From: Candidatus Azobacteroides sp.
GTDB taxonomy: Bacteria > Bacteroidota > Bacteroidia > Bacteroidales > WRGA01
Assembly: GCA_021201815.1 (NCBI GenBank)
Contig: JAJQEC010000122.1
Span: 1 to 46,119 of the forward strand
Length of the DNA stretch: 46,119 nucleotides
Reading direction: 5' to 3'
The stretch's first letter is position 1; each line of letters opens with the position of its first letter. Positions 34,891 to 43,218 of the stretch are shown here, piece by piece. Both the position numbers and the translations under genes were made by a program. The notes beneath the pieces were generated by a model that did not search any database, had not been told where the DNA came from, and saw only the letters and a list, made by a program, of their open reading frames with translations.

Positions 34891-34971
34891 TTTTTTATTT
34901 CTATTTCTTTTATGTTAAAATAGCATAGGTATTTTTATTCCTAAAAAATTAAATTCCATAAAGTTAATTCT

Positions 34972-34979
34972 TATCTTTG
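34972..34979 (+). promoter_or_regulatory. -7 element of the triple lamin-tail gene
   Basis: TATCTTTG matches TAnnTTTG; no clear -33 TTTG. It lies 41 nt before the first in-frame ATG (35013) and 59 nt before the ATG at 35031. Confidence 0.5.
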
Positions 34980-35030
34980 TTAAAACTTTAACTCTATTAA
35001 CAACATATTTATATGCATTTAAAATTACCC

Positions 35031-36632
35031 ATGAAAAAGAATGTCTTTTATAAAAGGGCATTTATTTACTTTTTATTGAGCCTTTTTTTTGGAGGAACTG
35101 CCATATCACAGAACATTTTTATTAATGAGATCAGTGGTAATGATAAATGGCTGGAACTCTATAATAGTGGAGATTCGGAAATAAATATTTCCGGATATAA
35201 TATTGTTAAGGTCGATGAATTAGGAGAAGAAAGTCTTTGGGAGATACCAGCGGGAAGTAAAATTCCTGCACGAGGTTTTATATCCTGGGAGCGGGATCAG
35301 TATAATCCTGCATACGGTTTTACCTGGGGGATATCCGCAAGAAAAAATGTTGCATTCCGACTGATAAATAACTCCGGAGAAGAAATCGATTATTTTGAAA
35401 TCAGGCATGAACTGTTTTCTGAAGGGGAAGGCCGGACGGTTGGTCGTGAAACAGATGGAGGAGAAAAACTGGTTATTTTTAAACAGGGAACTAAAAATGC
35501 TTCCAATAGTGGCGGTATCGTATTAGATAAGACGGAAAATCCGGATAGAATCGTTATAAATGAAATCAGTGGAAATGAAAAATGGTTTGAGATATATAAT
35601 GCAGAAGATAAAAAAGTAAATCTTACCGGTTATCGGATCCTTAAAATCGATGAAACAGGAGCCGGCAATTTCTGGGATATTCCTGCCGGCACTGAAATAG
35701 GTCCGAAAGGATATTTAAGCTGGAAACAGGATGCCGATAAAACAGATGGTTCCACTTTTACCTGGGGTATTTCCGCAAGAAGGAACGTAGTGCTTAAAAT
35801 TTATGACAGCAATTTTACTGCGGTCGATTATTTTGAGATCGGACATGAATTGTTTTCGGAAGGAGAAGAGCGCACGGTAGGGTATGAAACGGACGGAGGT
35901 GGAAAGTTGATTATTTTTAGCAAGGGAAGCAGAGAAGCTTCTAATTCCTCCGGAACTATACTAACTCCTACAGAAAATCCCAAACAGATATATGTAAATG
36001 AAATCAGCGGAAATGAAAAATGGCTGGAAATTTATAATGCGGAAAAAACAGAAGTGAATTTAACCGGATACAGTCTGCTGAAAATTGATGAATATGGCGC
36101 CGGTTCATTCTGGCAGATTCCTTCCGGAACAACAATCCCTGCTGATGGCTTCCTTTACTGGACTCAGGGTGATAACGAAGAACAAACATTTACCTGGGGA
36201 ATATCTGCAAGAAAAGATGTCGCTTTTAAAGTCTATGACAATAATTTTACTGCCTTGGATTATTTTGAAGTAAAAATGCCGGGACTTTATTCGGAAGGAG
36301 GTCAGCAAACAGTTGGCCGGAAAACAGATGGCGCTGAGGAATTACAGGTATTTCTGATAGGTACGCCAGGTGCTTCTAATGGAAAAGCAAACAGCATAAA
36401 CGAGTTCTCTGTTTCTGAAAAAACAATCATATATGTTCAGGATAAAACTCTTTATTTCCTGGAAGATGTAATGTACCTTTCCGTAGTTGACCTTTCCGGA
36501 AAAAACATTCTTACCAGTGAAACAACAAAAGAAAACGACCGGATTAACCTAAGTTTCCTTGCAAATGGTATTTATATACTAAAAATGGAAACAAATAATG
36601 GAATAAAAATAGCGAAAATCCTTCTGGAATAG
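35031..36632 (+). CDS. Secreted protein with three tandem lamin-tail repeats and a sorting tail
   Basis: Exported protein of 533 residues. After a signal peptide (MKKNVFYKRAFIYFLLSLFF to about AISQ) come three homologous units of about 145 residues. Each starts INEISGN-(D/E)KW-(L/F)E-(L/I)YN, continues ...GYxxxKxDExGxxxxWxIPxG, then FTWGISAR and DYFE, and ends xxxGRxTDGxExLxxF. They are lamin-tail domains. The last 75 residues (LYFLEDVMYLSVVDLSGKNI, then FLANGIYILKMETNNGIKIA) match the type A sorting tail of type IX secretion. I use ATG 35031 for a normal signal peptide; ATG 35013 is possible. It is monocistronic. Confidence 0.75.
   Translation: MKKNVFYKRAFIYFLLSLFFGGTAISQNIFINEISGNDKWLELYNSGDSEINISGYNIVKVDELGEESLWEIPAGSKIPARGFISWERDQYNPAYGFTWGISARKNVAFRLINNSGEEIDYFEIRHELFSEGEGRTVGRETDGGEKLVIFKQGTKNASNSGGIVLDKTENPDRIVINEISGNEKWFEIYNAEDKKVNLTGYRILKIDETGAGNFWDIPAGTEIGPKGYLSWKQDADKTDGSTFTWGISARRNVVLKIYDSNFTAVDYFEIGHELFSEGEERTVGYETDGGGKLIIFSKGSREASNSSGTILTPTENPKQIYVNEISGNEKWLEIYNAEKTEVNLTGYSLLKIDEYGAGSFWQIPSGTTIPADGFLYWTQGDNEEQTFTWGISARKDVAFKVYDNNFTALDYFEVKMPGLYSEGGQQTVGRKTDGAEELQVFLIGTPGASNGKANSINEFSVSEKTIIYVQDKTLYFLEDVMYLSVVDLSGKNILTSETTKENDRINLSFLANGIYILKMETNNGIKIAKILLE
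35121..36390 (+). repeat. Three-fold internal repeat of about 435 bp
   Basis: Units start near 35121, 35556 and 35994, spaced 435 and 438 bp apart, and encode the three lamin-tail domains. Units 2 and 3 look more alike than either does to unit 1, suggesting stepwise duplication within the gene. Confidence 0.75.
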
Positions 36633-36755
36633 AAAAGTGGATAGCTGGCCTGGAAGATTAAGAAGTTGTCTAACAAGTAAAATACACCTCTTGGCAACAG
36701 CTATTTTTTCATAATTCTATCAATTGCCAGCGTATCATCCTATTCAACTCTTAAA

Positions 36756-36815
36756 AAACCGCAGGAGCACAATATTGCAATTAATTTCTTTGCGTACATT
36801 GTGCCTTTGCGGTTT
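36756..36815. terminator. Inverted repeat sharing AACCGCA with 9927-10020
   Basis: AAACCGCAGGAGCACAAT (36756-36773) pairs with ATTGTGCCTTTGCGGTTT (36798-36815) with a short internal mismatch and a 24-nt loop. It is 124 nt past the stop of the triple lamin-tail gene and may end that transcript, though no long T-run follows. The outer arms resemble those of the inverted repeat at 9927-10020. Confidence 0.5.
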
Positions 36816-37330
36816 GTTACAATAGAGAATAAGAGATGCTCCGTATTTTATTCTGTTTATTTTTTTGTTCCGAGACTTGACTTTGCCTTATTTATTTTGT
36901 ATATTTATATCCATGATAAAAAAATGCGAATGCAGAATATGTTATACATAACAGTGTTTTTTCTTCTTCTGACGGTTTCTTTCTTTTTGTTTTTTCAACC
37001 GGAAAAAACAGAAAGAAAAGGATTCTGTTTTTCTGCTTTTGTACAAAAAAAATACCTTTTGCTATCCTTTATTAATGAAACAATTTTTTCACTTCTAGCA
37101 GTTTCAAAACTGTTCCGGATACTTCTTAATTTTTCTTCTATCCGCGTTTTACATAAGGATCGGTCTGTGTCTGAGGTAAGAAATTCCACTCCTTCTTCCT
37201 TCTTTTTATCGGGAAATATCCCTTATTCTGCCTGACATCGGATTATTTTATCCATTTTATGAATAATTTCTGACTTTTTTCATCAAAAAATGATCATTTT
37301 TTGAACAATTTACTAGTTATTTATAGTTAA

Positions 37331-37427
37331 TCGGCCTATTATTTTTTTCATTTGGCCTTTCAACTCTTTTCAATTGGCCTTCCAATTTTTTTAATTGGCC
37401 TTTCAATTAAAAAAAATGAAAGGCCAA
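37331..37427. repeat. TTGGCCTTTCAA repeats at 21-22 bp spacing with an inverted copy
   Basis: A degenerate copy (TCGGCCTATTA, 37331) is followed by copies at 37352, 37374 and 37395, each 21 or 22 bp after the last. An inverted copy TGAAAGGCCAA is at 37417-37427. The last direct and the inverted copy form a perfect 13-bp stem (AATTGGCCTTTCA) with an A-rich loop. Spacing equals two helical turns, as in clustered protein-binding sites. Confidence 0.6.
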
Positions 37428-37502
37428 TTTGATTTTTTTTGAAACTTTTTAAAAAAACACATTTTTGACCTTCCTTTATTAAATAATAGTTTAATAAAAA
37501 AG

Positions 37503-37510
37503 TATCTTTG
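37503..37510 (+). promoter_or_regulatory. Orphan -7-like element
   Basis: TATCTTTG matches TAnnTTTG, lying 75 nt downstream of the TTGGCC cluster. No open frame over 60 codons follows on this strand before the RDD gene on the other strand. It could serve a small RNA, a very short peptide (an ATG at 37701 gives 21 codons) or a lost gene. Confidence 0.35.
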
Positions 37511-37965
37511 TAAGAAATAATGAAATAAAATAATAATTCTGAGCAGTGAAATAAAAAAGGAAATCACTCATTTTCCTTCCGGATAAAAGTTAACCCGTTA
37601 ACCCTGAGAACTGAGATAGTATTAGTAGTTTGCTTACTACCTTTAGATAAATGATTTAAAATTAAAGGATAATTCAGATGGATAAATAAAGGTGTATAAG
37701 ATGCTGAAAAATAATGTCCTGTCTTTTTTAAATAAAATTACAATCCGTAAAAATCAGTGGCATTAAATCTTGCCTATAATTATTTTCCGGCATAAGAAAC
37801 AATACCCTTATTTCCGGTCTGAATATAAATCTCGGAACCGGTGAAGCTACTCCGGAGGAATGGTGGGAACGATTCAGGATATCTATCATCTTCCGGGCCG
37901 GGAGAGATTGCGACATGTTAGAAGGGAAAATAATAAATCAGATTTCTCAGATACTGTTTTTAGTT

Positions 37966-38712
37966 TTAATTATCGTATGTATTTGCGTAATAATTATAAT
38001 CATTCATAACTGTATGCAGGAAGTCCATCTCTGTCTGATGAATTGTGGTAATACCTGTAATTTCCATTACTTTTTCGACTACCTGTTTTAATACATATTC
38101 GTTCTGGCTGGTACTGGCTCCCCGAGTAAGCTGGCGAATAATTTCCATATCTTTATCACTCAGCTTCATAACTTCCGGGTAAGTGGGTACATATCCCTCT
38201 TCATATGCTTTTGAAAGTTTAATGTCTTCAAGACGAATGTCCCGGTTAAGAGATATCACAGTGGTGCCTGCAGCCATATCTCCGACGTGTTGGCCGTTTT
38301 TGGAAGAGGCAATTGTAATAATGGCTACCAGACCGGAAAAAAGCTGAATATCTACAATCCGGAATATCCAGCGCATAAAATAATTTCCGATGCCCGGAGC
38401 AGAGCCATCCAGCTTAACCACCCTTATCTTTGCTGCTTTCTTTCCCGGCGTCTGCCCCTGATAAAATGTTTCGAAAAGAAAGGAATAAAAAACAACAGGA
38501 AGGGCAGCAAAAAAAAGGATAATAACAAGAACTGTTTCATCCATATTCATTATGCCATCGGATATTAAAACCAGTAGAAAAGATATCAATGCAATATATG
38601 CCCCTTTTATGATCATATCAATAATATAGGCAATAATTCGTGAACCCAGTCCCGATAGTTCATAAGTTAATTTTACATTCTGAGCGGTGTCAATAAAGAC
38701 ATGTTGTGCCAT
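37966..38712 (-). CDS. RDD-family membrane protein
   Basis: Inner-membrane protein of 248 residues. RDD-domain marks are visible: GSRIIAYIIDMIIKGAY in helix 1, FYQGQTPGKKAAKIRVVKLD after helix 2, the RWIFRIVD arginine motif, and the QHVGDMAAGTTVI end. A soluble C-terminal extension of about 80 residues follows. The ATG at 38712 is used; a TTG six bases upstream is the only alternative. It is divergent from the SpoIIM gene, with 66 bp between the starts and overlapping promoter elements. RDD-SpoIIM pairs are conserved in Bacteroidota. Confidence 0.9.
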   Translation of the reverse strand: MAQHVFIDTAQNVKLTYELSGLGSRIIAYIIDMIIKGAYIALISFLLVLISDGIMNMDETVLVIILFFAALPVVFYSFLFETFYQGQTPGKKAAKIRVVKLDGSAPGIGNYFMRWIFRIVDIQLFSGLVAIITIASSKNGQHVGDMAAGTTVISLNRDIRLEDIKLSKAYEEGYVPTYPEVMKLSDKDMEIIRQLTRGASTSQNEYVLKQVVEKVMEITGITTIHQTEMDFLHTVMNDYNYYANTYDN

Positions 38713-38726
38713 TTCCAAAAAATAAT

Positions 38727-38757
38727 TTTGTTATTCCCTGCAAATATACTACATTCG
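38727..38757. promoter_or_regulatory. Overlapping divergent promoters, RDD / SpoIIM
   Basis: Plus strand: TTTG (38727-38730), 19-nt spacer, TACATTCG (38750-38757, one mismatch to TAnnTTTG), 22 nt before the SpoIIM start. Minus strand: TATATTTG (38748-38741), 29 nt before the RDD start. The minus -7 box lies inside the plus spacer, so the two directions probably compete for polymerase. Confidence 0.6.
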
Positions 38758-38778
38758 TCCGTTAATTTTATACCTGGA

Positions 38779-39744
38779 ATGCGAGAAGTTGTTTTCATAA
38801 AGAAAAATGAAGAAAGATGGAAAAAGCTGGAAAAGGATATTCCTAACCAGACTCCGGATGAGCTGGCAGAAAGCTTTATTGAGCTGTCAGACGACGTGGC
38901 ATACGCCCGGACATTTTATCCCGGCTCGGATACGGAACGTTACCTGAATGCTCTTTTAAGTCGTTTTCATCAGGTGATATATAAAAACAAGAAAGAAAAA
39001 AAAGGACGTTTCCTTACTTTCTGGAAATACGAAGTCCCTCTGACGGTTCGTAGCCATCACAAAGAGTTATTTTATTCTTTTCTCTTTTTCGCTGTTTTTG
39101 CTCTCATCGGAGCTTTTTCTGCAGCAAAAGATGATACTTTTGTCCGGTTAATTCTGGGTGACAGGTATGTAAACCAGACGATACAGAATATAGAAACAGG
39201 AGATCCCATGGCAATTTATAAATCGGGAGGGAGTACGTCGTCTTTTCTTATGATTACCACAAATAACATTGCCGTATCTTTCATGGTTTTCATATATGGA
39301 TTGTTTTTTTCCATAGGTACCGTATATATCCTGATGACAAATGGAATTATGCTGGGATCGTTTCAGTATTTTTTTTATGAAAAAAATGTATTCTTAGATT
39401 CCATTACCTCCATCTGGCTACATGGCACCCTGGAAATATCTGCTATTGTAATTGCCGGAGGTGCCGGTTTGGTAATGGGAAATAGCCTGTTGTTCCCCAA
39501 GACCTACTCCCGGAAAAATTCTTTTATGAAAGGAGCAAAGGATGGATTGAAGATCCTAGTCGGACTGATCCCCGTATTTATTATTGCCGGCTTTCTGGAA
39601 GGTTTTATAACCCGCTATACAAAGATGCCACTTCCGGTAAGTGCCACTATTATTTTATCTTCTTTAGCATTTGTGATTTTTTACTTTATAATATATCCTA
39701 TTCGGTTAGAAAAAAAAATAAAAAAATATGAACAAAAGAATTGA
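38779..39744 (+). CDS. SpoIIM-family (DUF95) membrane protein
   Basis: Stage II sporulation protein M-like membrane protein in a non-sporulating lineage. The 321 residues begin with a soluble helical part (about 1-95: MREVVFIKKNEERWKKLE, then DVAYARTFYPGSDTERYLN, a hallmark start in Bacteroidota homologues). Six or so helices follow, including AVSFMVFIYGLFFSIGTVYI and LHGTLEISAIVIAGGAGLV, the conserved HG.-E motif. Later segments include GLIPVFIIAGFLEGFITRY. I chose ATG 38779, since earlier in-frame ATGs overlap the promoter. It overlaps the next gene by 17 nt. Confidence 0.88.
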   Translation: MREVVFIKKNEERWKKLEKDIPNQTPDELAESFIELSDDVAYARTFYPGSDTERYLNALLSRFHQVIYKNKKEKKGRFLTFWKYEVPLTVRSHHKELFYSFLFFAVFALIGAFSAAKDDTFVRLILGDRYVNQTIQNIETGDPMAIYKSGGSTSSFLMITTNNIAVSFMVFIYGLFFSIGTVYILMTNGIMLGSFQYFFYEKNVFLDSITSIWLHGTLEISAIVIAGGAGLVMGNSLLFPKTYSRKNSFMKGAKDGLKILVGLIPVFIIAGFLEGFITRYTKMPLPVSATIILSSLAFVIFYFIIYPIRLEKKIKKYEQKN

Positions 39745-40711
39745 ACTACACCAGGAACGGAATCTCAGCGAGAAGCTGTCCGATTCCTTTGCTTTTATAA
39801 AGCAGAATTTCAAGGGACTGATGAAGCCGATGTTATATGTAGCCATTCCGCTTTCCCTTTTATCCGGATATGCTCTTTCCGAATATTTTTCCCTTTTATT
39901 CGGAATGATGGACGATACATTCTATTCTTCCGCATTAGAGACAACAGGAGGATTAATCAGATTTGCCGGACTATATGGATTATTTATTCTCTGTCTGTTT
40001 GTCGGAAGTATTCTTCTTGTATGTATTGTATATGCATATGTCTCTTTATATGAAGAAGGGAAAGAAAAAGAAATTCCGGTATTTAAAAGAGTAAAAGAAC
40101 GGGTATGGCGCTTTATCGGTTATAATATACTATATGGTATTATCACCTCCATCGTTGTTTCTGTGGTAGTGATAGCTGTAGCAGTCCCCGTTGTTGCTCT
40201 TTTTTCTAATGATTCTAATTCATCTGTGGCAGTTGCGGTTCTGTTACTACTCGTTTTCTTTTTCATTTTTTTTGTAGCACTTATTTTCTTTTCTATCTTT
40301 TATTATATCCTTCAGACGGTCATCTTTTTTGAAGATCATGATTTTAAAGGAAATATATCACGGACACTCAGTCTGCTCAAAGGAAACTGGTGGAATACGG
40401 CAGGATATTTATTTATCTCTTCTCTTATTATGCAGATAGGATACGGTATCTTTTATATTCCTTTATATATTGTGATGATGATCAGTGCATTCGGAATCGG
40501 AATGGGATATTCTTCCATGACTCAGATTCCTGTTATCATCTCTTCTATGATTGCTTCTGCCGGTATGTTTCTACTCCTTCCGCTTATGAATCTCCTGATT
40601 AGCTTTCAGTATTATAATCTGGCCGAAAAGAAAGATGGAACCGGATTACTTAATAAACTCGGACAGCTCGGAACTCCGGTGGATGAAAGTGATGATTCCT
40701 CGTATTTGTAA
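39728..40711 (+). CDS. Polytopic membrane protein of the SpoIIM locus, unassigned
   Basis: Membrane protein of 327 residues with about six long hydrophobic segments; the N-terminal 35 residues (LSEKLSDSFAFIKQNFKGLM) form an amphipathic lead. I do not recognise a catalytic motif. Its place between SpoIIM and DUF4129, with a 17-nt overlap to SpoIIM, indicates co-function. Comparable loci in other Bacteroidota carry a similar hydrophobic protein here, often unnamed. Confidence 0.75.
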   Translation: MNKRIELHQERNLSEKLSDSFAFIKQNFKGLMKPMLYVAIPLSLLSGYALSEYFSLLFGMMDDTFYSSALETTGGLIRFAGLYGLFILCLFVGSILLVCIVYAYVSLYEEGKEKEIPVFKRVKERVWRFIGYNILYGIITSIVVSVVVIAVAVPVVALFSNDSNSSVAVAVLLLLVFFFIFFVALIFFSIFYYILQTVIFFEDHDFKGNISRTLSLLKGNWWNTAGYLFISSLIMQIGYGIFYIPLYIVMMISAFGIGMGYSSMTQIPVIISSMIASAGMFLLLPLMNLLISFQYYNLAEKKDGTGLLNKLGQLGTPVDESDDSSYL

Positions 40712-40748
40712 AAGTTAGTTCTGATTAAAAACAGAAGGAATAAAAATA

Positions 40749-41489
40749 TTGAAAACAACAGTTCGTTATATTATTTTCTTGCTATTTCTGGCAATCGGTC
40801 CGGATGGATTTTCTCAGGAAGAACCTGTACAGATAACCAAAGAAACAGAGGTCGAACTGCGTACCCCTTCCCAGGCAAGTATTGATAAATTTAATCAGGA
40901 TGAGCATTTTCAGTATGAAGAAGAAACCTATTCTCCCGGTTTGTTAATGCGCTTCCTCATGTGGTTGCTGGAAAAGATACTTCCCAGTATTCAATATGAC
41001 GAAGTGGCTCAGGTATCTACCAATATATGGGAGTATGTAATTATTCCTCTTGCTGTCCTTATCATTCTCATTGTTATCTTTAAATTTCTTGGAGTTAATT
41101 TCTCAGGAATTTTCGGAAGAAAAGCAAAAGCTATAGACATCCGATACGAAGTAGGGCAGGAGGACGTTCGTATTTCTCCGTTCGATCAATTGCTTGAAGA
41201 AGCCATGAATGCCCGAAATTTCCGTCTTGCTGTCCGTTATCTTTATCTTAAAACGTTACAGGAACTGAATACAAGGGAATTGATTGAATGGGATCCGAAC
41301 AAAACGAACCATGCCTATATCCGTGAATTATCTTCCGATCTTTCTTTACAGCATTCATTCAGTGAAAAAGTATATTTATTTGAACAAGTCTGGTACGGAG
41401 AATATGAGATCGGAGAGCCGGAATTTCAGCAAATAAAGGAAATATTCAGTGTGTTTAACCGAAAAATACAACAACCGGGCAAGGCATGA
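40749..41489 (+). CDS. DUF4129-domain membrane protein
   Basis: Protein of 246 residues, apparently starting at a TTG (AGAAGGA is 11 nt upstream). A signal-like helix (to about residue 22, GPDGFSQ), a short periplasmic part, one transmembrane helix (about 95-117, YVIIPLAVLIILIVIFKFLG) and a cytoplasmic DUF4129 domain follow. That domain shows FDQLLEEAMNARNFRLAVRY, YLKTLQELNTRELIEWDPNK and FEQVWYGEYEI, with the conserved W-Y-G-E. DUF4129 is often seen next to transglutaminase or MoxR/DUF58 genes. It overlaps the DUF4350 gene by 4 nt (ATGA). Confidence 0.85.
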   Translation: MKTTVRYIIFLLFLAIGPDGFSQEEPVQITKETEVELRTPSQASIDKFNQDEHFQYEEETYSPGLLMRFLMWLLEKILPSIQYDEVAQVSTNIWEYVIIPLAVLIILIVIFKFLGVNFSGIFGRKAKAIDIRYEVGQEDVRISPFDQLLEEAMNARNFRLAVRYLYLKTLQELNTRELIEWDPNKTNHAYIRELSSDLSLQHSFSEKVYLFEQVWYGEYEIGEPEFQQIKEIFSVFNRKIQQPGKA

Positions 41490-42742
41490 AAAAGAAAGAA
41501 TGGATATACATAATCATTGTCGGTTGTATTTTTATATTTCTTGTAATCGGACAATATAATAAAAAGGAGCCGATAAACTGGAAAGTTACATTGGCCAATA
41601 ACGATAAACAACCCTTCGGAACCTATGCTTCCTTCGAACTTTTTAAGGAAATGTTTCGGAAAGACATGAAAGTATCACGGCTTCCTGTTTATAACCAACT
41701 CAAAGAAAGCTATACTACTTCAGGCAGCTATATTTTCATACAACAGGAATTCTTTATTGATAAACTCGATATGGAAAAACTACTGGAGTTTGTAGAAAAC
41801 GGAAATTCTGTTTTTATAGCTGCGGAAGTTTTTCCTAAACGCTTTTTAGATACATTGCTTGTGACAAATGCAAAGGTAGATATGGCACGGTATTATATGA
41901 AAAGTTCTGAAGATGGGGGAGGAGATAGCACCTCTGTTTTTCAAAACGTCATGGAAGCAGGAGCGCCAAAGGAAGAATTATCATTGGCTGTAAAAGAAAA
42001 TGAGATTTACCGGATGGATAAAAACCATTCTTTATCCTATTTCAAAAGCTTTGACCTTTATCATACCACCATATTGGGATATTCACATAAACAAGGAGTT
42101 GCTGATTTTATAAGAGTACAATATGGAAAAGGATTTTTTTACCTGAATACCAATCCGGTTGCTTTTTCCAATTACTACGTGCTCAATAAAGAAACAAATA
42201 AATATGCTTTTACCGCACTTTCCTATCTGCCGGTAGACCAGCCGGTTGTATGGGATGAATACTTAAAACAGGGAAGAGTCGGAGAAAACCATATTCTGCG
42301 GGAATTATTGTCCTATCCGGAACTAAAATGGGCTTACTACCTGGCGTTAGTAGAAATCCTTGCCTTTGTTATCTTTGAAGGAAAACGTCGTCAGAGAGTC
42401 ATTCCTGTATATAAGCCATTAGCAAATCAAACAGTAGATTTTGTAAAAGTTGTCGGTTCCTTATATTACAATAAGCACAATAATACTGACATTGCCATGA
42501 AAAGAATTACTTATCTGCTGGAATATATACGTACTCATTTTTATGAATCAACAGATAATCTGAATAAAGAATTTATAGAACGGCTGGCGGAAAAAACAGG
42601 CTGTGAGAAGAAATTTATCCAACAAATGGTGGAAACTATTAACAAGCTGAAAAAACAATCGGATCGCGACTGGATGTCAAATCAGGACCTTATAACGATC
42701 AACGATATGATTGAAGAATTTTACTCCAAAGCAAAAAATTGA
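41486..42742 (+). CDS. DUF4350-domain protein
   Basis: Protein of 418 residues: an N-terminal helix (about 5-23), a large extracytoplasmic part of GATase-like Rossmann type, then a second helix (about 280-298), and a cytoplasmic helical tail. Family marks are NDKQPFGTYASFELFKEMF, the VENGNSVFIAAEVFPKRF segment, and YGKGFFYLNTNPVAFSNYYV. No glutaminase catalytic Cys is obvious, as usual in this family. The tail ISNQDLITINDMIEEFY-like ending closes the operon; the next gene, trxA, has its own promoter element. MoxR and DUF58 genes do not follow. Confidence 0.85.
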   Translation: MKKKEWIYIIIVGCIFIFLVIGQYNKKEPINWKVTLANNDKQPFGTYASFELFKEMFRKDMKVSRLPVYNQLKESYTTSGSYIFIQQEFFIDKLDMEKLLEFVENGNSVFIAAEVFPKRFLDTLLVTNAKVDMARYYMKSSEDGGGDSTSVFQNVMEAGAPKEELSLAVKENEIYRMDKNHSLSYFKSFDLYHTTILGYSHKQGVADFIRVQYGKGFFYLNTNPVAFSNYYVLNKETNKYAFTALSYLPVDQPVVWDEYLKQGRVGENHILRELLSYPELKWAYYLALVEILAFVIFEGKRRQRVIPVYKPLANQTVDFVKVVGSLYYNKHNNTDIAMKRITYLLEYIRTHFYESTDNLNKEFIERLAEKTGCEKKFIQQMVETINKLKKQSDRDWMSNQDLITINDMIEEFYSKAKN

Positions 42743-42778
42743 ATGAACTTTTATAAAGTAAATTCGTTATAAATTCTG

Positions 42779-42786
42779 TACTTTTG
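42779..42786 (+). promoter_or_regulatory. -7 element of trxA
   Basis: TACTTTTG matches TAnnTTTG, 43 nt before the trxA ATG at 42829. It rules out the longer in-frame reading from 42784, which would start inside the element. Confidence 0.6.
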
Positions 42787-42828
42787 CAGAAGATAACAAA
42801 CCAACTTACACTAATAGAAAATATAATT

Positions 42829-43146
42829 ATGGCAAAAGAATTCACTGAAGCAAGTTTTGAAGAAATAATAAATTCCGGTAAACCTGTAATGGTAGATTTT
42901 TGGGCAGAATGGTGCGGTCCGTGCAGGAAAATTGCTCCCATGATCGATGAATTATCAGAAGAATACAGCGAACAGATTACCATTGGCAAAATAAATGTCG
43001 AAGAAGAAGCGGACCTGAGTGAAAAGTATTCTATCCGTAGTATTCCTACTTTATTGTTTTTTAAAGACGGACAATTAGTGGACAAACATATCGGAGATAT
43101 TTCCAGAAAAGATCTGGTAGACAAAATTACTGCTGTAGTAAGCTAA
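42829..43146 (+). CDS. trxA: Thioredoxin
   Basis: Cytosolic dithiol-disulfide oxidoreductase of 105 residues. The active site WCGPC (28-32) is canonical, preceded by VDFWAEW. The cis-Pro lies in SIRSIPTLLFFKDGQ and the end KDLVDKITAVVS completes the fold. I chose ATG 42829 because the promoter -7 box overlaps the longer reading. No signal peptide, so cytoplasmic. It is flanked by its own promoter element and terminator, making it monocistronic. Confidence 0.96.
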   Translation: MAKEFTEASFEEIINSGKPVMVDFWAEWCGPCRKIAPMIDELSEEYSEQITIGKINVEEEADLSEKYSIRSIPTLLFFKDGQLVDKHIGDISRKDLVDKITAVVS

Positions 43147-43218
43147 TTTTGTGGCAGATAATCCACAAAAAGAAGTTAAATAAAATATATGATTTCTCTG
43201 AATACTGAAAAGACAGAG

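Larger units (their letters stand above)
36633..37965. other. Gene-poor stretch of 1.3 kb
   Basis: No convincing gene. It contains a hairpin (36756-36815), a cluster of TTGGCC repeats (37331-37427) and a lone promoter-like site (37503-37510). A 144-codon open frame at 36801-37235 (plus) is overlapped by a 64-codon frame on the minus strand; neither has a recognised domain, and the plus one is Phe/Leu-rich as expected of AT-rich noncoding DNA. An open frame at 37780-37920 (plus; ISGLNINLGTGEATPEEWWE) looks protein-like but lacks a start and may be a gene remnant. Confidence 0.5.

Noticed and set aside
36801..37235. 144-codon plus-strand open frame in the gene desert
   Set aside because: Very Phe/Leu/Ser-rich, no domain, no promoter at the right place, and it starts inside the hairpin at 36756-36815; a 64-codon minus frame overlaps it equally well.
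37331..37427. Chromosomal replication origin
   Set aside because: AT-rich with phased repeats, but no DnaA-box-like TTATNCACA sequences and no dnaA/dnaN nearby.
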